Shown: positions 42,437 to 52,104, counted from the first letter of the stretch. The stretch is 64,000 nucleotides of DNA from DATEPR01 sp036279295 (GCA_036279295.1 DASUJK010000100.1:1-64000), one strand, 5' to 3'. Made by a program: numbers and translations. The notes: a model not told the origin generated them from the letters alone.

Positions 42437-43773
42437 CGTTCGATCAGGCCGTCCGGGAGGTCCAGGCCCGGCCGCACGACCAGCGGGCCGTCCTCCGGAT
42501 GGCCGACCGCTACCGCACCGAGCGGCTCCCAGTCGGCCGGCAGGTCCAGTACCGACCGCACCACGTCGGCGGCGAAGATCGTGGACGACACCCAGCACGA
42601 GCCGAGCCCCTCGGCGGCCAGCGCGACCAGCAGTCCCTGCACCGCACCGCCCGCCGCCACCGTGAACATCGTGTGCTCAGCGGCGTTGCGGCGCGGGTCG
42701 GGATAGGTGTGCTGGCCGTCCGGGATGAGGAACGGCAGCACGATCTCCGTGGCGCCGTACAGCAGGTCGCCGCGCGCCACCCTGCGGTCGATCTGTGCCG
42801 CCGTGAACTCGTCGCCACGCAGGTCATCACGCCACGTCGACCGCATCTCGTCCAGCAGTTTCATCCGAAGTGGACGGTTGCGGACCCAGACGAAGCGGAC
42901 CGGGTGGGTGTGGTGCGGTGCCGGCGCCGTCAGCGCCGCGGCCACCGCCCTGCGCAGCGCCTCCGCGTCCACCGGCTGTGGCGTGTACCTGCGCACGGAA
43001 CGCCGCAGCAGCACGGCTTCCCGCCGACCCTGCTCGATCGCCTCGTTCGTGCCCAGCCGGAACAGGTCCTCGTCAACCGGCCGGACCAGGTCGTGTGCCG
43101 TCGATCCGTCGTCCACGATGGACAAACCGCGGATCACGGCGGCCGGCACGCCGCCCAGCTTGCCCTTGACCAGGTCGGCCGCGGACGCGATCTCGTCGGC
43201 CAGCGCCACCTCGGTGACCGCGAGTTCGTTGCCCTGCGGGTCGATCGTGCCCTCGTAGCGGTGCAGCACGGTCAGCCCGGCGGCACCGATCGCGGCATCC
43301 GTCTGGCCGATCCGCCACGCCCGGCCCATGGTGTCGGTGACCACCACGGCCACGTCCACGCCGAGCAGTTCACGCAATGCCGAACGCAGCCGGGCCGCCG
43401 ACCCGTCCGGGTCCGCCGGCAGCAGCGCCACCTCACCGGCGGCGACGTTGGACGCGTCCACCCCGCTGGCCGCCTGCACGACGCCGAGCGAGTTCTCCGT
43501 GATCATGAAGTTGGCGAACCGCGCGACCACCCGGACCGCCTCGGACACCACCAGTTCCCGCCGGGCCGCGTCCCGCGCTGCTGGATCGGCCGGCACGTCG
43601 ACCAGCCTGCCCTCCACCTTCGAGAACGCCTTGCTGGTCACCACCAGCACGTCCCCGTCGCGCAGCCAGGGTGCCGCCGCCGCGATGGCCGCGGCGAGAT
43701 CGTCGCCGGGCCGGAATTCCGGCAGGCCGGCGACCGGCAGGATCTCCACCGAACCGCTCGCGTGATCCCTCAC
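42433..43773 (-). CDS. fbiB: Bifunctional F420 biosynthesis protein FbiB
   Basis: A 446-residue protein for coenzyme F420 maturation. The N-terminal domain (about 1-245) is a CofE-type gamma-glutamyl ligase: DGDVLVVTSKAFSKVEG, RFANFMITENSLGVVQAASG, VVVTDTMGRAWRIGQTDAAIGAAG. The C-terminal domain (about 255-446) is an FMN-binding nitroreductase fold (RRSVRRYTPQPVDAEALRRA; GLLVALAAEGLGSCWVSS) that reduces dehydro-F420-0. Full length and motif complete. GTG overlaps the fbiA stop by four bases. Confidence 0.95.
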   Translation of the reverse strand: MRDHASGSVEILPVAGLPEFRPGDDLAAAIAAAAPWLRDGDVLVVTSKAFSKVEGRLVDVPADPAARDAARRELVVSEAVRVVARFANFMITENSLGVVQAASGVDASNVAAGEVALLPADPDGSAARLRSALRELLGVDVAVVVTDTMGRAWRIGQTDAAIGAAGLTVLHRYEGTIDPQGNELAVTEVALADEIASAADLVKGKLGGVPAAVIRGLSIVDDGSTAHDLVRPVDEDLFRLGTNEAIEQGRREAVLLRRSVRRYTPQPVDAEALRRAVAAALTAPAPHHTHPVRFVWVRNRPLRMKLLDEMRSTWRDDLRGDEFTAAQIDRRVARGDLLYGATEIVLPFLIPDGQHTYPDPRRNAAEHTMFTVAAGGAVQGLLVALAAEGLGSCWVSSTIFAADVVRSVLDLPADWEPLGAVAVGHPEDGPLVVRPGLDLPDGLIER

Positions 43774-44771
43774 AGCCGAGCCCCGGCCAGGTCGAGCGCC
43801 TCCAGTGCCATCTTCGCCGTGGCCTCCGTCGTGGTCATCATCAGCGGGATCGACCGGACCTCGACACCGGGCACGTCCGCGGTGTCGGCGGTGTGCACGA
43901 GCCAGCCGTCCAGTACACCCTCGGCGTCACCGCGCGCGCCGAGCAGCCGGCCGACGGCCTCGGCGGTGGTGGGCAGGCCGATCGCGGTCAGGCACGCGTC
44001 CGCCATGCCGCGCACCGGCCGGTCGCTCACGATCGGGGACAGCCCGACGACGCCTGCCTTCGTCTCGCGCAGCGCCGTCCTCACGCCGGGCACCGCGAGG
44101 ATCGTGCCGATGCTCACCACGGGGTTGGACGGCGCGAGCAGCACGGCGTCCGCCTCCGCGATCGCCTCCACCACACCGGGCGCGGGCTTCGACTCCTCGG
44201 CGCCGACCGGCACGATCGAGTGAGCGGTGAGTTCGGCGTGGTAGCGCACCCACCACTCCTGGAAGTGCACCGCCTTGCGCTCGGCCGGGGCGCCGTCGGT
44301 GCTCGGCACGTCGATCACCACGTGGGTCTCGACGCGGTCGTCACTCATCGGCAGCAGCCGCACACCGGGTTGCCAGCGGTCGCACAGGGCCTTGGTGACG
44401 TCGGACAACGCGTAACCCGCGCGCAGCATCCGGGAGCGCACCAGGTGTGTCGCGATGTCCCGGTCGCCGAGGCCGAACCACGTCGGATCGGCGCCGTATG
44501 CGGCCAGTTCCTCGCGGACCGCCCAGGTCTCGTCGGCACGGCCCCAGCCTCGGCCGGTGTCGATGCCGCCGCCCAGGGTGTACATGCAGGTGTCCAGATC
44601 AGGACACACCCGCAACCCGTGCATCCACACGTCGTCGCCGATGTTCACCAACGCGGTTATCTCGTGTTCGGAGCCCTCGGTCGGTCCGACCGGAGCCATG
44701 CCAAGAGCGGCCTTCACGCCGAGCAGGAACCGTGCCCCGCCGACGCCGCCGACCAGTACGACCACCTTCAC
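43770..44771 (-). CDS. fbiA: F420 biosynthesis transferase FbiA (2-phospho-L-lactate transferase family)
   Basis: A 333-residue CofD-family enzyme that transfers the phospho-lactate or phosphoenolpyruvate moiety to Fo. N-terminal VVVLVGGVGGARFLLGVK, LVNIGDDVWMHGLRVCPDLDT and LAPSNPVVSIGTILAVPGVR are family motifs. First gene of an fbiA-fbiB-nudix operon. In actinobacteria the donor is thought to carry phosphoenolpyruvate. The partner synthase FbiC lies elsewhere. Confidence 0.95.
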   Translation of the reverse strand: MKVVVLVGGVGGARFLLGVKAALGMAPVGPTEGSEHEITALVNIGDDVWMHGLRVCPDLDTCMYTLGGGIDTGRGWGRADETWAVREELAAYGADPTWFGLGDRDIATHLVRSRMLRAGYALSDVTKALCDRWQPGVRLLPMSDDRVETHVVIDVPSTDGAPAERKAVHFQEWWVRYHAELTAHSIVPVGAEESKPAPGVVEAIAEADAVLLAPSNPVVSIGTILAVPGVRTALRETKAGVVGLSPIVSDRPVRGMADACLTAIGLPTTAEAVGRLLGARGDAEGVLDGWLVHTADTADVPGVEVRSIPLMMTTTEATAKMALEALDLAGARL

Positions 44772-44806
44772 AGAACATCATCCTCGCACGGGGTACCCGA
44801 ACAGCC

Positions 44807-45589
44807 TCAGCGGCGCCAGAACAGGAAGTCGCTCTGGCCCAGCTGGGCCAGGATCGGATCGCCGCCGACACCGCTGAAGATGTGATAGGTCAGGTTGAAG
44901 AAAGCCTCGTTGACCGACGTGACTCCGATCAGCAGCACGAACAGCACCAGCGGCGCCCACGGCCGCACCTGGGCACCGAACCGCCTGGCCTCCGGCGGCA
45001 GCCACGGCTCGATCGCGCCCCAGCCGTCCATGCCCGGGATCGGCAGGATGTTCAGGATGAACGCCAGGATCTGGAGCAGCGCCAGGTAGGACAGGCCGAA
45101 GATGAGGAACGCCGATCCGAAGAAGCCGGCCGGCGCCGGGATGAGCCGGATCACCTGGACCAGGATCACGCCGATCAGCAGGTTGGACAGCGGGCCGCCG
45201 AGCGACACCATTGACTCGACCCGCTTCGAGCGCAGCAGCCGGTGGTCCACCCACACCGCGCCGCCGGGCAGCGGGATGCCACCGAACGCCAGCAGCAGCA
45301 ATGGCAGCACGATGCTGAACACCGGGTCGGTGTAGCGGCGGATGTCCAGCGTCAGGTAGCCCTTGTCGCGGACCGCCCAGTCACCGCCCTTGTATGCGAT
45401 GAACGCGTGGCTGAACTCGTGCAGGCAGAGCGATGCGCCCCAGCCGCCGAGGATCAGCAGCAGCGTGCCGCCCTCGACCACGGCGTCGTTCTGCGATGTA
45501 CCCAGTGTGGTGAGAAAGCCGCCGACCACAGCGGCTATGACGATGCCGATGAAGATCGGGCTCGGCCGGATCCCGGAGCGGTTCACCAC
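44807..45589 (-). CDS. Site-2 protease family (M50) membrane protein
   Basis: A 260-residue polytopic protease of the M50/S2P type with about six transmembrane segments. The zinc site is HEFSHAF near residue 57 and the second ligand motif is NILPIPGMDGWGAI near residue 184. S2P proteases cut membrane-bound regulators such as anti-sigma factors. The start is one of two GTG codons (45589 or 45586). It ends 35 bases before fbiA starts. The substrate is unknown. Confidence 0.88.
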   Translation of the reverse strand: MVNRSGIRPSPIFIGIVIAAVVGGFLTTLGTSQNDAVVEGGTLLLILGGWGASLCLHEFSHAFIAYKGGDWAVRDKGYLTLDIRRYTDPVFSIVLPLLLLAFGGIPLPGGAVWVDHRLLRSKRVESMVSLGGPLSNLLIGVILVQVIRLIPAPAGFFGSAFLIFGLSYLALLQILAFILNILPIPGMDGWGAIEPWLPPEARRFGAQVRPWAPLVLFVLLIGVTSVNEAFFNLTYHIFSGVGGDPILAQLGQSDFLFWRR

Positions 45590-45716
45590 ACCAGTCTGCC
45601 GCTCCCGTCCGGCGGTCGTGCCGGAAGGGCCGATGTTTCTTGATCGCGCAACGTTTCACGTGAACCGAAACATCCTCCTGATTGTTACGCCTGTCCCCCC
45701 GACGTGTGCATTCGGC

Positions 45717-45759
45717 TTGACCGTCTGGCATGACACAGGTGTAATCACACTGGTGTCAT
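45717..45759 (+). promoter_or_regulatory. Probable whiB2 promoter with imperfect palindrome
   Basis: TTGACC (45717-45722) and TGTAAT (45740-45745) have a 17-base spacer and lie upstream of whiB2. A 30-base imperfect dyad at 45730-45759, with ATGACAC/GTGTCAT ends and 12 of 15 pairs matching, covers the -10. Such overlap suggests repression or autoregulation. Confidence 0.45.
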
Positions 45760-45834
45760 TCGTGGTGCGGGAAGGGCATGACGAGTGGCGTCCGCCATAG
45801 GGGAGTGCGAGAGGGTGAGGAGGCGGACGGGGAG

Positions 45835-46146
45835 ATGTGGGAGCTGTCCGACGAACACGCCGAAGATCGGGAGGGGCCGCCGGCCGAGCAGGTCGGTGTG
45901 CTGATCGATCTTTTCGACGAGGCAGAAGAACCGGAGTGGCAGGACAGGGCGCTGTGCGCGCAGACGGACCCGGAGGCGTTCTTCCCGGAGAAGGGCGGTT
46001 CCACCCGTGAGGCGAAGCGCATCTGCCAGGGCTGTGACGTGCGTTCGGAGTGCCTGGAGTACGCGCTGGCACACGACGAGCGGTTCGGCATCTGGGGTGG
46101 CCTGTCCGAACGGGAACGACGCAAGCTGAAGAAGCGCGCGGTCTAG
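45835..46146 (+). CDS. whiB2: WhiB-family regulator, WhiB2/WhmD type
   Basis: A 103-residue iron-sulfur regulator. The four Cys ligands are present: ALCAQTDPEAFFPEKGG, then RICQGCDVRSECLEYAL (Cys-x2-Cys...Cys). The FGIWGGLSERERR turn is the WhiB motif. In mycobacteria WhiB2 is essential and controls septation and cell division. The ATG at 45835 has GAGGAGG upstream but at long spacing; an ATG at 45778 with GGGAAGG upstream is in frame. WhiB2 adjacent to fbiA/fbiB is the conserved arrangement. Confidence 0.9.
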   Translation: MWELSDEHAEDREGPPAEQVGVLIDLFDEAEEPEWQDRALCAQTDPEAFFPEKGGSTREAKRICQGCDVRSECLEYALAHDERFGIWGGLSERERRKLKKRAV

Positions 46147-46222
46147 CGGTTTCGGGGGAATATCAGGTATCACCGGTCGGTAGAGCCGAGCTAACAGGGT
46201 TGAGCTGACAGGTGGACCGGTA

Positions 46223-49200
46223 GTGGCTGTTCGGCCGAGCACCGAACCGGTGCTCGCGGTGCTCGTCTGTCATGACGGGCAACAATGGTTGCGTGAGGCC
46301 CTGTCCGCGCTGCGCAGGTGCTCACCAAGGCCACGGCACGTGTTGGCGGTGGACACGGGATCCACCGACCGCACGGCGGAACTGCTGGCCGAAGCCGCCA
46401 GCGGTCCGCAGCCGGTGCTGGATGGCGTGCTCACTCTTGGTCGGGACACCGGTTTCGGCGCGGCTGTGGGGGCCGCCGTCGACGCCGGTGTGACCCGGTG
46501 GGGTGATCCCGGCAAGTGGATCTGGTTGCTGCACGACGATTCCGCGCCGGAACCCGACTGTCTCGGAGTGCTGCTGCGCACGGCGGAACTGTCCCCGTCG
46601 GCCGGGCTGCTCGGCCCGCTCGCGCTGGACTGGGCCGATCCGAGACTGGTCGTCGAGGCGGGTCTGTCCACCGACGCGTCCGGCCATCGGCAGACCGGTG
46701 TCGGACCGACCGAATTGGACTGGAGCCAATTCGGTGATTCCGTGACAGACCAGGAAAGTTTCGCTTCGAGTGCATTCGAACAGAGCACCGAGGTGCTCGC
46801 GGTGTCCTCGGCGGGCACGCTGATCCGGCGGGACATCTGGACCGAGATCGACGGCTACGACCCGGCTTTGCCGTTGCTGCGCGACGATCTTGACTTCGGT
46901 TGGCGGGTGAACAGGTCCGGCCATGTCGCGCTGTGCGTGCCGGCCGCGCGCCTGCGCCACGCCCGTGCCGTCACCAGGGGACTTCGGCCACCGGACGCCC
47001 TGGCCGGCACTTCCGTGCGGACCGCGGATCGCATGCACGGCGTGCGTACGGTCCTGGTGAACTGCACCACGATCGGGTTCATTGTCGGACTGCCCCGAAT
47101 CGTGGTGCTGTGCCTGCTCCGCATGATCGGCTTTACGTTGCTGCGCAGGCTCTCCGACGCCCGAGCCGAGGCTGTCACGGTCGGTCGGCTGCTCGGTGGC
47201 CGAGCCGGTCTGCTCGCGGCACGGTCGGCCCGCTCGGCCACGGCGACGGCGGGCGGCCGGCAGGTGCGCGGCCTGCTCACCAGCCGGACCACCCGGCTGC
47301 GCAACGTGTTCCGGGGCGGAGTGGCCAGTTGGGTGCGGCGCAGGGCGGCCGCCGACGCGGCACTCGGCAGGCTCCCTGTCGATCCGAACCGGACCGGCTG
47401 GCTGGCCCCACACGAACCCGCGGTGCGGCCGGTCGGGCCCGCCGCCCTGCCCGCCGGTGCGCTGGGCAGGCGTGGCCCCAGTCGGGTGGCCGGGTTGCGC
47501 CGGCCCGCCATCGCGGTCGCCGTGTCGCTGGCCGTCGACGCCGATCCGCTGCCCCGTGGTCGCCAGCCCAGCCCACGGCCGCGACCGTCACCGGTGCCCA
47601 GGGACGGATCGCGGCCGGATCTGATGTTCGTCGAGGTCGGCCGGGGCCGGCTGGCGGCGCAGTTGCTGCTCGCCCCGCCGGTGCTGCTGGTCGTCGGGCT
47701 GACGCTGGTCTCGTTGATCACCAACGCGGGCCGGCTGGGCACGCACCTGGCCGGTGGCGCGCTGCTGCCGGCACAGGGCGTGGCTGCCACGTGGTCGGAC
47801 TACCTGGCGTCCTGGCATGCCGTTGCGGGTGGCACGTCCGCGCCGGCACCGGCGACGCTGGCCGTGCTCGGCGCGCTGGGCACGCTGCTGTACCCCGTCG
47901 GTGGGCCGCCGACCGCGCTGGCCGTGCTGCTGCTCGGCGATGCCCCGCTGGCCGGGCTGCTGGCCTACGCGGCCACCAGGAAGCTGCCGGTGCGCCGCTG
48001 GGTGCGGGCGCTCGTCGCGGCCGGCTACGCGCTGCTCCAGCCGGCCGCTGCGGCCGTCGCGCAGGGCAGGCTGGACGTGGTCGTCGTGCACATCCTGCTG
48101 CCGCCCGTGCTGGCCGGCGTGGTCGCGCTGCTCACGCCGTCGGCCCGGCGTTGGCTGTCCTCGGCGGCGGGCACCGCGCTCGGGTTGGCCGTGATCGGCG
48201 CGTTCGCGCCGCTCGTGCACAGCCTCGTGGTGGTGGTCGCGCTGGTCGGATTCGTGGTGGTGCCCGGTCGGCTCGGCGACGGTCGGCGTCGGGTGGCCGC
48301 GTTGTTCGCCGTGGTGCTGCTGCCGTTGGCGCTGTTGGTGCCGTGGCCCGCCGTGGTGCTGACCGATCCGGCCGTGCTGCTGTCCGGCGTCGGTGGCAGC
48401 GCACCGACGACGGCCGTCAGCGCCGCCCGACTGGCCACGCTCGATCCGGGCGGACCGGGAACCGGCTCGGCGCTCGGGTTGCCGCTGTTGTTGGTCGTGG
48501 TGGTCGCGATCCTGCTGCGCCCGCGACGGGCGGTGCTGCCCGGCGTGGCCGTCGCGGTGCTGGGGACGGTCGCGGTCGGGTTGGTGGCCGCGCAGACCGG
48601 AACAGCGTTGGACGGCGTGGGTACGCGGCGGTTCTGGACCGGAGCGCCGATGGTGTTGGTCGGCGCCGGACTGGCCTGGGCGCTGCTCGGCGCGTGCCGG
48701 ACCGATGGCGGCCTGCACCGGTCCGTGGTCCGGCTGCTGGCCGGCCTTGGCGCGCTGGCCGTGCTGTTGCTGGCCGTCGGGTCGGTGGTCCAGGGCCACG
48801 GCGGGCCACTCCGGAACGACGCGCCGACGTTGGGCCCCGCGTTGGCCAGCGAACTGGCCACCACCGGCCGGGCGACCCTGGTGCTGGCCGCGGCCGGTCA
48901 GCCGGTCCGCCAGGCGGGTGGTCGGCTGCCGGCGTTCGGTGACGACGACATGGCCCGCGTGCCGGCCGCGCCGCAGCGGCTGGCCCGCTGGGACACGGAT
49001 CTCACGTCCGGCGACCCGGCCCGCACGAAGGCCGCGATCGCGCAGGCGGCCACGTCCGGGGTGTTGTTCCTGGTACTGCCCGATCGGGCGACCGCCGATC
49101 GGTTCATGGCGGCGGCAGACGACCTGGCGTCGCGCGTGTCGCCCACGTCGGACGGCAGGCCCGTGGCACGGCTGCAACCGGCCGCCGGCACGGCCACGCT

Positions 49201-49564
49201 GATCTCGCCCGCCATGGCCAAGCTCGCGGTCACCGGTGGCCAGCCGCCGACCGTGCTCGGCGCCGAGGGCATCTCACCGGTCGACGCGGCCCCGCCGGAC
49301 ATCGCCGTCCGGGTGTCCGAGGGCGCACCCGGCCGGCTGCTGGTGCTGGCCGCCGACGACGAGGACGGGTGGCAGGCCACGGTCGCGGGGCAGCCGGTGC
49401 CGACCGTGCGGGCGTGGGGTCACCTGGTGGCCGTGACCGTGCCGCCGAACGCGGCCGACGTCGAGGTCGACCTGCCGTCGACGTTGCGGGACGCGTTGCT
49501 GCTGGTGCAGGCCGCGGTGCTGCTGTTCACGCTGCTGACGGCCATTCCGGGCCGCCGCCGGTGA
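46223..49564 (+). CDS. Large membrane glycosyltransferase (GT2 plus polytopic domain)
   Basis: A 1113-residue protein. Residues 8-270 are a GT2 domain (LAVLVCHDGQQWLREALSA, AVDTGSTDRTAEL, WLLHDDSAPEPD, LRDDLDFGWRVNRSG). Then come a transmembrane pair near 287-312, a basic linker, and a C-terminal half with about ten hydrophobic helices (VLLVVGLTLVSLI onward) plus an extracytoplasmic domain at about 870-1075. The combination suggests sugar transfer coupled to export or an extracytoplasmic step. GTG start. It lies next to whiB2 and before the manB operon. The acceptor and donor are unknown. Confidence 0.87.
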   Translation: MAVRPSTEPVLAVLVCHDGQQWLREALSALRRCSPRPRHVLAVDTGSTDRTAELLAEAASGPQPVLDGVLTLGRDTGFGAAVGAAVDAGVTRWGDPGKWIWLLHDDSAPEPDCLGVLLRTAELSPSAGLLGPLALDWADPRLVVEAGLSTDASGHRQTGVGPTELDWSQFGDSVTDQESFASSAFEQSTEVLAVSSAGTLIRRDIWTEIDGYDPALPLLRDDLDFGWRVNRSGHVALCVPAARLRHARAVTRGLRPPDALAGTSVRTADRMHGVRTVLVNCTTIGFIVGLPRIVVLCLLRMIGFTLLRRLSDARAEAVTVGRLLGGRAGLLAARSARSATATAGGRQVRGLLTSRTTRLRNVFRGGVASWVRRRAAADAALGRLPVDPNRTGWLAPHEPAVRPVGPAALPAGALGRRGPSRVAGLRRPAIAVAVSLAVDADPLPRGRQPSPRPRPSPVPRDGSRPDLMFVEVGRGRLAAQLLLAPPVLLVVGLTLVSLITNAGRLGTHLAGGALLPAQGVAATWSDYLASWHAVAGGTSAPAPATLAVLGALGTLLYPVGGPPTALAVLLLGDAPLAGLLAYAATRKLPVRRWVRALVAAGYALLQPAAAAVAQGRLDVVVVHILLPPVLAGVVALLTPSARRWLSSAAGTALGLAVIGAFAPLVHSLVVVVALVGFVVVPGRLGDGRRRVAALFAVVLLPLALLVPWPAVVLTDPAVLLSGVGGSAPTTAVSAARLATLDPGGPGTGSALGLPLLLVVVVAILLRPRRAVLPGVAVAVLGTVAVGLVAAQTGTALDGVGTRRFWTGAPMVLVGAGLAWALLGACRTDGGLHRSVVRLLAGLGALAVLLLAVGSVVQGHGGPLRNDAPTLGPALASELATTGRATLVLAAAGQPVRQAGGRLPAFGDDDMARVPAAPQRLARWDTDLTSGDPARTKAAIAQAATSGVLFLVLPDRATADRFMAAADDLASRVSPTSDGRPVARLQPAAGTATLISPAMAKLAVTGGQPPTVLGAEGISPVDAAPPDIAVRVSEGAPGRLLVLAADDEDGWQATVAGQPVPTVRAWGHLVAVTVPPNAADVEVDLPSTLRDALLLVQAAVLLFTLLTAIPGRRR

Positions 49565-49566
49565 GG

Positions 49567-50040
49567 TCAGCTCTCGCCCTCGACCACGTCGGGGTCCAGG
49601 CCGAGGTAGGCGGCCACCTGCTCGACCAGCACGTCGTGCACGAGGTCGGCCAGGTCACCGCCGTCCCTGGCGCGGACCTCCAGCGGTCGCCGGTAGACGA
49701 CGATCCGGGCCCGGGTCGGCTGCCCACGGCGGTCCACGCCGGCCGGCACCAGCCTGGCCAGCGGCACGTCGTGGTCCTCCAGGACGCCGTCCTCCCAGAC
49801 CACCGACTGGTCGGGATTGAGCCGCAGGTCGGGCACGTCGTCGACGGCCACGTCCAGGTCGGTCAGCTCGGTCCGCCAGCGCGCCTCGATCGGCTCCAGC
49901 GCTTCGAGCACCAGTGCGTCGAACCGCTCGGCCCGGCTGCGGGCGGCAGGCAGGTCCGACGGGTACAGCAGCCCGCGCAGCCCCCTGCCGTGCCGGTCCC
50001 TGCGGGTCCGCCGGCGCCGTTGAGTGGAACGCACCATCAC
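49567..50040 (-). CDS. Metallopeptidase-like family protein (Rv3259 homologue)
   Basis: A 157-residue cytosolic protein. The C-terminal segment LADLVHDVLVEQVAAYLG is an H-x3-x2-E-like helix resembling the degenerate zincin motif of this family (H then E four residues on). The N-terminal 30 residues are very basic. Rv3259 has the same place next to the DUF3499 gene, on the opposite strand. GTG at 50040 or the next-codon ATG can be the start. It is divergent from DUF3499 across about 100 bases. Confidence 0.78.
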   Translation of the reverse strand: MMVRSTQRRRRTRRDRHGRGLRGLLYPSDLPAARSRAERFDALVLEALEPIEARWRTELTDLDVAVDDVPDLRLNPDQSVVWEDGVLEDHDVPLARLVPAGVDRRGQPTRARIVVYRRPLEVRARDGGDLADLVHDVLVEQVAAYLGLDPDVVEGES

Positions 50041-50143
50041 CGCACCATCATCGCGCCTGTCCGGCCTCGGGCAACAACCGCCGCCGCCGCAACCCGTGTG
50101 TCATGTGCCTGCCTGTCGGTGGGAGGCGCTATCGTCGCCCACT

Positions 50144-50503
50144 GTGCGGAGCGTGAGGCGGTGCTCGCGGACCGGGTGTCTGAACCCGGCCGTCGCCACG
50201 CTCACCTACGCGTATGCCGACTCCACCGCCGTGGTCGGGCCGCTCGCCACGTACTCCGAACCGCACAGCTACGACCTGTGCGAGGAGCACGCCCTGCGCC
50301 TGACCGTGCCGCGCGGGTGGGAAGTCGTGCGACACGAAGGTGAGTTCATCCCACCGGAACCGACCGTGGACGACCTGACGGCACTGGCCGAGGCGGTCCG
50401 CGAGGCGGGCCGGATGGACCGGCCGGTCGAGCCGCCGGAGCAGAGCTACACCACCGGCCGCCGCGGTCACCTGCGGGTACTGCCGGATCCACTCGACGAC
50501 TGA
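50144..50503 (+). CDS. DUF3499 family protein
   Basis: A 119-residue actinobacterial protein. RRCSRTGCLNPAVATLTYAY at the start and YDLCEEHALRLTVPRGWEVV contain Cys and Cys-x2-H-like pairs that may bind a metal. The acidic, Pro-rich tail is poorly conserved. Function unknown. GTG 50144 matches the family start. It is conserved between the metallopeptidase-like gene and manB in mycobacteria as well (Rv3258c). Confidence 0.85.
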   Translation: MRSVRRCSRTGCLNPAVATLTYAYADSTAVVGPLATYSEPHSYDLCEEHALRLTVPRGWEVVRHEGEFIPPEPTVDDLTALAEAVREAGRMDRPVEPPEQSYTTGRRGHLRVLPDPLDD

Positions 50504-50618
50504 CTGTCGGCCACCGCGATCGGTCGGGCCGGATGTCCGGACATACGGCCCGACCGGTGGCGCCCGGTAGGCTGCTCCGCACGGTGAACCCCCGCCGCTC
50601 GACGAATCTGGAGCCCCA

Positions 50619-51971
50619 GTGCGCGACCTGTCGGCCATCGTCAAGGCATACGACATCCGCGGCGTGGTCGGCGAACAGCTCGACGCCGACGTGACCAGGG
50701 CCGTCGGTGCCGCGTTCGCCAGACTGGTCGGTGGCTCGGCCGTCGTCGTCGGCCACGACATGCGTGACTCGTCGCCGGAACTGGCCGCCGCGTTCGCGGA
50801 CGGTGTGACCAGCCAGGGCCTTGACGTCGTCTCCATCGGCCTGGCCAGCACCGACATGCTGTACTTCGCATCCGGCAGCCTGAACCTGCCCGGCGCCATG
50901 TTCACCGCCAGCCACAACCCGGCCCGCTACAACGGCATCAAGATGTGCCGGGCCGGCGCGTCCCCGGTCGGCCAGGACAGCGGGCTGGCCGAGATCCGGG
51001 CCGACGTCGATCAGGGCGTGCCCACGCCGGACGGCGTCACGCCCGGCACGGTCACCGAGCGGAACCTGCTGGCCGGCTACGCCGAGTACCTCCGTGGCCT
51101 GGTCGACCTGACCGGCAGCCGGCCGCTCAAGGTGGTCGTGGACGCCGGCAACGGCATGGGTGGTTACACCGTGCCCGAGGTGCTGGCGGGCCTGCCGCTG
51201 GACGTCGTGCCGATGTACTTCGAGCTGGATGGCAACTTCCCGAACCACGAGGCCAACCCGCTGGACCCGGCCAACATCGTGGATCTCCAGGCGAAGGTCC
51301 GGGAGACCGGCGCCGACATCGGCCTCGCGTTCGACGGCGACGCGGACCGCTGCTTCGTCGTGGACGAGCGCGGCGAACCGGTCAGCCCGAGTGCCGTCAC
51401 CGCCCTGGTGGCAACGCGTGAGCTGGCCAAGGAGCCGGGTGGCGTCGTGATCCACAACCTGATCACGTCGCACGCGGTGCCCGAGATCGTCACCGAGCAC
51501 GGCGGGAAGCCGGTGCGGACCAGGGTCGGCCACTCGTTCATCAAGCAGAAGATGGCCGAGACCGGCGCGATCTTCGGCGGCGAGCACTCCGCGCACTACT
51601 ACTTCCGCGACTTCTGGCGGGCCGACACCGGCATGCTGGCCGCGATGCACGTGCTGGCCGCGCTCGGTGAGCAGCCGGGGCCGCTGTCCGAGCTGACCGC
51701 CGCCTACTCGCGTTACGCGGCCTCCGGCGAGATCAACTCGACGGTGGAGGACCAGGCCGGCCGGGCCGAGGCCGTGCGTGCCGCGTTCGCTGAGCGCGAA
51801 GGCGTCCACATCGACGAGCTGGACGGGCTTACCGTGCAGGTATCGGCCGGTTCCTGGTTCAACCTGCGCGCGTCCAACACCGAGCCGCTGCTACGGCTCA
51901 ACATCGAGGCGCCGGACGATGCCGCCGTGGCCGCCCTGCGGGACGAGGTGCTGGCCATCGTGCGGGCATGA
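50619..51971 (+). CDS. manB: Phosphomannomutase/phosphoglucomutase
   Basis: A 450-residue alpha-D-phosphohexomutase that interconverts hexose 6- and 1-phosphates. It has YDIRG near residue 11, the phosphoserine loop TASHNP at residues 96-101 (Ser98), the Mg loop FDGDADRCF, GGEHSAHYYF (sugar binding) and a C-terminal phosphate-binding loop RASNTEPLLRLN. GTG start. It is the first of a four-gene run leading to manA, matching pmmA-Rv3256c-manA in M. tuberculosis. The product feeds GDP-mannose synthesis. Confidence 0.94.
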   Translation: MRDLSAIVKAYDIRGVVGEQLDADVTRAVGAAFARLVGGSAVVVGHDMRDSSPELAAAFADGVTSQGLDVVSIGLASTDMLYFASGSLNLPGAMFTASHNPARYNGIKMCRAGASPVGQDSGLAEIRADVDQGVPTPDGVTPGTVTERNLLAGYAEYLRGLVDLTGSRPLKVVVDAGNGMGGYTVPEVLAGLPLDVVPMYFELDGNFPNHEANPLDPANIVDLQAKVRETGADIGLAFDGDADRCFVVDERGEPVSPSAVTALVATRELAKEPGGVVIHNLITSHAVPEIVTEHGGKPVRTRVGHSFIKQKMAETGAIFGGEHSAHYYFRDFWRADTGMLAAMHVLAALGEQPGPLSELTAAYSRYAASGEINSTVEDQAGRAEAVRAAFAEREGVHIDELDGLTVQVSAGSWFNLRASNTEPLLRLNIEAPDDAAVAALRDEVLAIVRA

Positions 51972-52104
51972 TCGCTCCGGACCACCAGTTGTAACCAGAA
52001 AGTAGGTGGCCGCAGCCCTGGCCCCGGTCGGGGATGGGTCACCATGGGTAGTGAGCCGGCAGCGGGGTGCGGACTCCGCAGCCGAGCAAAGGCGAGGAGG
52101 AACC

